The position numbers and the translations under genes were made by a program. A model generated the notes under the pieces. It was not told the origin of the DNA, did no database searches, and saw only the letters and a list, made by a program, of their open reading frames with translations. From positions 1 to 25,024 of the forward strand of contig JACOVS010000047.1 of NCBI GenBank assembly GCA_016177205.1: a stretch of DNA of 25,024 bases, read 5' to 3'. The DNA comes from Candidatus Aenigmatarchaeota archaeon (lineage in GTDB: Archaea; Aenigmatarchaeota; Aenigmatarchaeia; JACPZZ01). Positions 20,837-25,024 of the stretch are shown one piece after another (the stretch's first letter is position 1; every line of letters starts with the position of its first letter).

Positions 20837-21493
20837 ATGGTGACAATAAGCCACGTGGTAAAAAAACTGGTCGAAGATTCGCCCTACATTCACGAATGCA
20901 TGGGCAAGGGACTGTTAAATTACGCCTACACCGCAGACTATTTTAAACCCAAGGTGGAGCATGAACTGGGCAAGAGGGTAAAAACATCGGCCATAGTAAT
21001 GGCACTCCGGAGGTGCGCGGAAGACCTGAAGAGGAAGTACGACAGCAAATTCCCTTTTGATTATAGGTCCGAAGTTTCGCTGAAAGGCGGCATCGTGGAC
21101 ATAGCGATCCAAAGGTCACCCATGCTTTTCGCTAAATTGAGGTCGCTTTACACCTCCACAGATTACGAAAAGGGCGATGTGCTGAATATCATACACGGAA
21201 ATCACGAGATAAGCCTGGTGACAAGCGAAAAGAACAAGGAAAAAGTCTTGGGGATGCTGGAACACGAAAAAATACTTCACATAGAACAGCGACTGGCCCA
21301 GCTGTCGCTCAGATTCCCGCGAGATTATATCTACACGCCCGGCGTGATATTGTGGATGGTTCGCGCCCTTAACTGGCACAACGTCAATATTTTTGAGATC
21401 GTTTCGACGTTAACAGAAGTTAACTTCATACTCAGCGAAAAGGATTCCGTAAAAGGATACAGCGCGTTACAGGAGCTTGTTTCGCGCGGCTAA
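20837..21493 (+). CDS. Conserved archaeal protein with ACT-like C-terminus
   Basis: A 218-residue protein. The N-terminal SHVVKKLVEDSPYIHECM and LNYAYTADYFKPKVEHEL with KTSAIVMALRRCAE form a conserved helical (winged-helix-like) domain I know from uncharacterised archaeal proteins. The C-terminal part (VNIFEIVSTLTEVNFILSEK, then DSVKGYSALQEL) resembles the ACT-like half of aspartate kinases, which bind small ligands. A ligand-controlled regulator is a reasonable inference. The stop overlaps that of sufU by four bases. Confidence 0.8.
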   Translation: MVTISHVVKKLVEDSPYIHECMGKGLLNYAYTADYFKPKVEHELGKRVKTSAIVMALRRCAEDLKRKYDSKFPFDYRSEVSLKGGIVDIAIQRSPMLFAKLRSLYTSTDYEKGDVLNIIHGNHEISLVTSEKNKEKVLGMLEHEKILHIEQRLAQLSLRFPRDYIYTPGVILWMVRALNWHNVNIFEIVSTLTEVNFILSEKDSVKGYSALQELVSRG

Positions 21494-21867
21494 TGCCCGT
21501 TTTGCCTGTTTCCAATCGCTATCATCAGCGCGTGCCAGGAAAGCAGGGCGCATTTGAGCCTTGCCGGACTTAAAGAAATTCCTAGGGTTTTGAGGAAATT
21601 GTCTTTTGTGGTATTTTTTGCGTTTTCTACGCCCTTCCCTTTCACGATGCCCAGCAAAATGTCCGCACTGGCCTGGGATATTGCGCAGCCAAAGCCGTTG
21701 AACTTGGCGTCCGTGATTTTCCCGCTTTCAATTTTCAGGTAGATGTCCAGCGAGTCCCCGCAAAGGGGGTTTGTCTCATGGACCTCGCTTGTGGCGTTTT
21801 TTATAACACCTTTGTTCACGGGGTCTTTGTAGCGTTCCAGAATCTCTTCGGCGTACATGTCGAGCAT
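21490..21867 (-). CDS. sufU: Fe-S scaffold / sulfur-transfer protein SufU (IscU-like)
   Basis: A 125-residue IscU/SufU-fold protein. The three metal-binding cysteines are C36 in NPLCGD (with D38), C61 in GFGCAIS and C106 in KCALLSWHA. The spacing is that of SufU/IscU. In Suf systems SufU takes persulfide sulfur from SufS. Start ATG 21867 lies just behind the sufS stop codon; ATG 21858, TTG 21879 and GTG 21876 are possible. It is the last gene of the suf operon. Confidence 0.92.
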   Translation of the reverse strand: MLDMYAEEILERYKDPVNKGVIKNATSEVHETNPLCGDSLDIYLKIESGKITDAKFNGFGCAISQASADILLGIVKGKGVENAKNTTKDNFLKTLGISLSPARLKCALLSWHALMIAIGNRQNGH

Positions 21868-21868
21868 A

Positions 21869-23089
21869 TCACACACCAAACATTCTCTTTACTTTTTCAA
21901 TCCCGCCTACCAGGGCATCAATATCGTTTTTATCATTGTAGATGTAGCCGCTGGCGCGGGCGACGGCTTTGGCGCCCAGCCATTCCATTAACGGCTGCGC
22001 GCAGGCGTGACCAGACCGGATTGCGATACCCTGCCTGTCCAGCAAGGACGCGGCGTCGTGCGGATGAACGTTTTTTATGTTGAACGAAATCACGCAGCCC
22101 CTTTTCGTTGCGTCCGACGGACCGTAGGTTTCAACATTATCTAGCTTTGAAAATTCCCCCAACGAGTATTTTGTCAGTTTTGTTTCATGCTTCCTGATGC
22201 TGTTGAAACCTATTCTGTTAAGGTAGTCTACGGCCGCTTTAAGACCAATCGCACCGGCGATGTTCGGCGTGCCGGCTTCAAATTTCCACGGCACATCATT
22301 GAATGCGGTTTTTTCCAGCCCCACCTCCTTTATCATGTCGCCGCCGTAGTTGAATGGCTTCATGTTTTCTAGGTGCTCTTCTTTTGCGTATAACACGCCG
22401 ATGCCTGTCGGGCCGAGCATCTTGTGCCCGGAAAAGACTAAAAAATCACAATCCAGTTTTTGGACGTCGACGGGCATGTGCGGAACCGACTGCGCCGCGT
22501 CCACCATGAACAAAGAACCGTTGTCATGGGCGATTTTTGATACCTGATTAATATCGTTTATAGTTCCCAGCACGTTTGACGCGTGCGTAATTGTAACTAA
22601 TTTGGTGCCTGCAGAAATTATCTTGTTTAAATTTTCCATATCAAGGCCGAAGTCCTTTGTAACGCCGACGAATTTCAGGTCAATCCCCATGGAATTGATA
22701 AACTGCCACGGAACTATGTTCGAGTGGTGTTCCATCACGGTAGAGATTATCTTACCGCCCGCCTGCGCAACGGGCAAAAAATACGAGTACGCAACAAGAT
22801 TGATTCCCTCTGTTGCGTTGCGCACGAAAATTATCTCCTTTTCGCTGTTCGCATTTATCAGTTTTGCAACGGTTTTCCTCGCGTTTTCGTAGGCTTCCGT
22901 CGCCTCTTCACCCAATTTGTGGACGCTTCTTGAAACGTTTGCATTGCGGTTTTCGTAATACTCCTTAATCGCGCTTATCACCTGCACCGGCTTTTGCGAC
23001 GTGGCGGCAGAATCAAGATACACAAGTTTTTTCCCGTTGATTTTCCTTTTTAGGATGGGAAAATCGGCCTTTATTTTTTCTACGTCCAT
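21869..23089 (-). CDS. sufS: Cysteine desulfurase SufS
   Basis: A 406-residue PLP enzyme that takes sulfur from cysteine for Fe-S clusters. The PLP lysine is K223 in SGHKMLGPTG, and the persulfide-carrying cysteine is C363 in RSGHACAQP, the group II (SufS) form. Other landmarks are YLDSAATSQKP at the N-terminus, FVRNATEGINLVA and THASNVLGT. GAGGTTTGATC precedes the ATG and overlaps the end of the Rieske gene, so the two are coupled. Length is typical. Confidence 0.97.
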   Translation of the reverse strand: MDVEKIKADFPILKRKINGKKLVYLDSAATSQKPVQVISAIKEYYENRNANVSRSVHKLGEEATEAYENARKTVAKLINANSEKEIIFVRNATEGINLVAYSYFLPVAQAGGKIISTVMEHHSNIVPWQFINSMGIDLKFVGVTKDFGLDMENLNKIISAGTKLVTITHASNVLGTINDINQVSKIAHDNGSLFMVDAAQSVPHMPVDVQKLDCDFLVFSGHKMLGPTGIGVLYAKEEHLENMKPFNYGGDMIKEVGLEKTAFNDVPWKFEAGTPNIAGAIGLKAAVDYLNRIGFNSIRKHETKLTKYSLGEFSKLDNVETYGPSDATKRGCVISFNIKNVHPHDAASLLDRQGIAIRSGHACAQPLMEWLGAKAVARASGYIYNDKNDIDALVGGIEKVKRMFGV

Positions 23090-23093
23090 GCGA

Positions 23094-23399
23094 TCAAACC
23101 TCGACGAAAACTTTATTGTTATGGATTTTCACGTTATAAGTTTTAATGGGCTTCGTGGCGGGCGGGTTTGTCGGGCTGCCGTCGGCCAGGTTAAACGCGG
23201 AAAGGTGCAGCGGGCAGACAACGCCGTCCCCGCTCAAGAAACCGTCTGATAAATCGGCGTCGGCGTGTGTGCATACCCTGTCGACGGCAAATAGGTTCCC
23301 TTCGTGTTTTACGAGCATTATTTGCACGCCTTCTATATCGAAGGGTTTCATTTCGCCCTCCCCCATCTTATCCGTTCCGCACAACTCTACAAGCCTTCC
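23094..23399 (-). CDS. Rieske-type [2Fe-2S] ferredoxin in the suf operon
   Basis: A 101-residue soluble Rieske protein. C44-T-H46 in VCTHADADLSDG and C63-PL-H66 in VCPLHLSAFNL are the two cluster-binding pairs. There is no membrane segment, so it is a ferredoxin of the dioxygenase/NirD type. ATG 23399 follows GGTGATCC, which overlaps the sufD stop; the open frame extends further upstream into sufD but without support. Located between sufD and sufS, it may supply electrons for cluster assembly. Confidence 0.93.
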   Translation of the reverse strand, partial: GRLVELCGTDKMGEGEMKPFDIEGVQIMLVKHEGNLFAVDRVCTHADADLSDGFLSGDGVVCPLHLSAFNLADGSPTNPPATKPIKTYNVKIHNNKVFVEV

Positions 23400-23406
23400 C
23401 ATCGGA

Positions 23407-24696
23407 TCACCGGTACTTGTAATGGCCGCCGAACAAATCAACTTCTCCGGCATTTTCATCACCTTTTTCATAATATTCCGGCAAGATTCCCGCAGGTCCG
23501 GCATTTATCGCGGCCCTTACCATGCTTCTGAACTGCGGAAGCGGCATGTGCCGTATTACCGATTCCAGAAAGCCGTTTGTCATGAGTTTTTTTGAATTCT
23601 CCTCGTCCAACCCGCGGGACATGAGGTAAAACATCTGATCCTCGCCCACTTTTGCCACGGACGCCGAGTGCGTGGCTTTAACATCGTTATTTTCTATTTC
23701 CAGGCCGGGTATCGCGTCCGCTTTCGCCCCCTTGCCCAAAAGCATCGCGTGTTCGGCCAGGTACGACCGCGAATTCTTCGCATTTTTGCCTATGTTTATC
23801 ATGCCCTTTATCACGGCCTGCGAAGAATCCTTTAAAACAGCATTCATCCTTGTTACAGCGCTGGTGGATTCCGCCACGTGATTCAGGCCGGACATGGCGT
23901 CGAATTTTTGGTCTCCGACGCCCGATACAACTTCGTTGTCTTCGACAACGCAGCCGGCGCTGTCCATGTTGCTCTCAACGCGGGACCTTACAAGCTTTCC
24001 ACCGAACAGGCCGGTGTTCCAGGATATTCTGCTGTCCGGCCCGCAGAAACACCGTTTCATGCCGGCGCTTATGACGCTGCGCCCGAGATTTTGCAGGCTG
24101 CCGAACATTATTTCGCAGCCCCTGCCGAGCAGGACATCGGACACGCCTGTTACCAGCGATTCGTCTTCTTTAACAGAGTAAGATTCCTCGATGAACGAGA
24201 ACCTGCTTCCATCGCCGCCGATGATAATGTCTTTTGAAGACGTGTTGGCGCCGTTGTCGATGCTTATCTTCCTGAACGGGGTTTCAATCTGGACGCCCTT
24301 GGGCACGTAGATGAAAACGCCGTTGGCGAAGAACGCGTCGTTAAAGGCCTCGAATTTGTTTTTCCAGCCGCGCGAAAAAAGTTTTTCCAGCTTGTCCCTG
24401 TGCTGTATTGAAGCCGTAATAACATCGGTAAATATTACACCCTTGCTTTCAAGATCCTCGGTCCGGCCTGTGAATGCGTTCGCGCCGCTCTGGACAAAAC
24501 AATTTTCCTGTTTTTGGAGATCCCCGGGGATGGGGTGCTCTGACAGGTCGGGCTTGAATTTTTCGAAGTCGATGAAACAATTGTCATATTTAGCGAAAAG
24601 CCGGGACTCTTCCGGCGGAAGTTTTTTGAAGGCGTCAAAGGATTTTTTACGGAAGTTTTCAATCCATGCCGGTGCCTCTTTAACCGCGCTGGCCAT
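23407..24696 (-). CDS. sufD: Fe-S assembly protein SufD
   Basis: A 429-residue SufB/SufD-family protein, which with SufB and the ATPase SufC forms the SufBC2D scaffold. The beta-helix core is visible (GVFIYVPKGVQIETPFRKIS, NTGLFGGKLVRSRVESNMD) and the C-terminal helical end has EIENNDVKATHSASVAKVGE with FYLMSRGLDEENSKKLM. The family's conserved ATHSAS histidine is present. It has the extended N-terminal domain of SufD (~100 residues). It starts one base after the sufB stop. Confidence 0.94.
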   Translation of the reverse strand: MASAVKEAPAWIENFRKKSFDAFKKLPPEESRLFAKYDNCFIDFEKFKPDLSEHPIPGDLQKQENCFVQSGANAFTGRTEDLESKGVIFTDVITASIQHRDKLEKLFSRGWKNKFEAFNDAFFANGVFIYVPKGVQIETPFRKISIDNGANTSSKDIIIGGDGSRFSFIEESYSVKEDESLVTGVSDVLLGRGCEIMFGSLQNLGRSVISAGMKRCFCGPDSRISWNTGLFGGKLVRSRVESNMDSAGCVVEDNEVVSGVGDQKFDAMSGLNHVAESTSAVTRMNAVLKDSSQAVIKGMINIGKNAKNSRSYLAEHAMLLGKGAKADAIPGLEIENNDVKATHSASVAKVGEDQMFYLMSRGLDEENSKKLMTNGFLESVIRHMPLPQFRSMVRAAINAGPAGILPEYYEKGDENAGEVDLFGGHYKYR

Positions 24697-24697
24697 G

Positions 24698-25024
24698 TTA
24701 ACCGACCGCGCCTTCCATTTCCAGCTGTATCAGCTTGTTGAACTCTATCGCGTATTCCAGGGGGATCTCCCTTACAAACGGCTCGAAAAATCCCATCACA
24801 ACCATGTTTAGCGCCTCCTGCTCGCCGAGTCCGCGGGACATTAGATAAAAAAGCATGTCCTCGCCGATTTTTCCGACCGCTGCTTCGTGGGTTATTGTGG
24901 CGGTGTCGTCGTGTATTTCGTTGTAGGGGTATGTGTCCGTGCGCGAGTTGTCGTTTAGCAGAAGAGCGTCACAGCGAACGCTGGATTTCACATTCGAGGC
25001 GCCTTTTGCGACGTACAGAAGCCC
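24698..25024 (-). CDS. sufB: Fe-S assembly protein SufB (C-terminal part, cut by window end)
   Basis: Only the last 109 residues are inside the window; the gene runs on to the right of 25024. The frame reads LLYVAKGASNVKSSVRCDAL, then ATITHEAAVGKIGEDMLFYL and GFFEPFVREIPLEYAIEFNK, which is the SufB C-terminus. The THEA histidine and the SSVRCDALLLND stretch fit SufB more than SufD. SufC is expected further upstream, outside the window. The GTG at 24991 is an internal valine, not the start. Confidence 0.93.
   Translation of the reverse strand, partial: GLLYVAKGASNVKSSVRCDALLLNDNSRTDTYPYNEIHDDTATITHEAAVGKIGEDMLFYLMSRGLGEQEALNMVVMGFFEPFVREIPLEYAIEFNKLIQLEMEGAVG

Overview
The window comes from an archaeon. 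It carries archaeal/eukaryotic-type ribosomal proteins (L7Ae, S28e, L24e, L30), archaeal SecY, AdkA, an Oxa1-superfamily DUF106 protein and a Cbf5/TruB pseudouridine synthase. Start sites are archaeal too: many genes have a TATA-like box about 25-27 bases before the start codon (leaderless transcripts), while genes inside operons use GGAGGTGATCC-like ribosome binding sites. The compact layout, many overlapping genes and a shortened L30 would fit a small-genome (DPANN-like) archaeon. That placement is inference; I cannot name the lineage.

Region 1 (1-8.3 kb, + strand) is translation and secretion. It runs L7Ae-S28e-L24e-Bud32, a small membrane protein, then S5-L30-L15-SecY, an internally shortened methyltransferase, AdkA-DUF106, and HAD hydrolase-TruB. 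L7Ae and Cbf5/TruB are both components of H/ACA RNPs.

Region 2 (8.29-8.62 kb, - strand) is a roughly 330-nt structured RNA. Its ends form a perfect tRNA-like acceptor stem plus T-arm, but the interior fits no RNA family I can recognise. It shares one TATA box with the divergent UbiA-family gene. This is the most unusual object in the window.

Region 3 (9.5-15.2 kb) looks like a copper/thiol-redox island. A PadR-type winged-helix regulator fused to a TRASH/YHS-like metal-binding tail (+) and a Met-rich membrane protein (-) diverge from one TATA box inside inverted repeats. The + arm continues with a TlpA-like thiol protein, a CcdA-like membrane protein and a CPC-type copper ATPase whose N-terminus is a YHS domain. 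The - arm has two related small membrane proteins (one frameshifted) and a 47-residue stand-alone YHS protein.

Region 4 (15.2-20.8 kb) holds a secreted nuclease-like protein, a PQQ-type sugar dehydrogenase coupled to an FNR-type flavoprotein, a cluster of four short hairpins, and a - strand operon (Bcp peroxiredoxin, BtuF-like protein, glutaredoxin, 47-residue CxxC protein). A ferredoxin with an altered cluster motif and a GNAT-family protein follow.

Region 5 (20.8-25 kb) has a conserved archaeal ACT-like protein (+) and, convergent to it, a Suf Fe-S assembly operon on the - strand: sufB (cut by the window end), sufD, a Rieske ferredoxin, sufS and sufU. No CRISPR array, insertion sequence, integrase, rRNA or ordinary tRNA was found.
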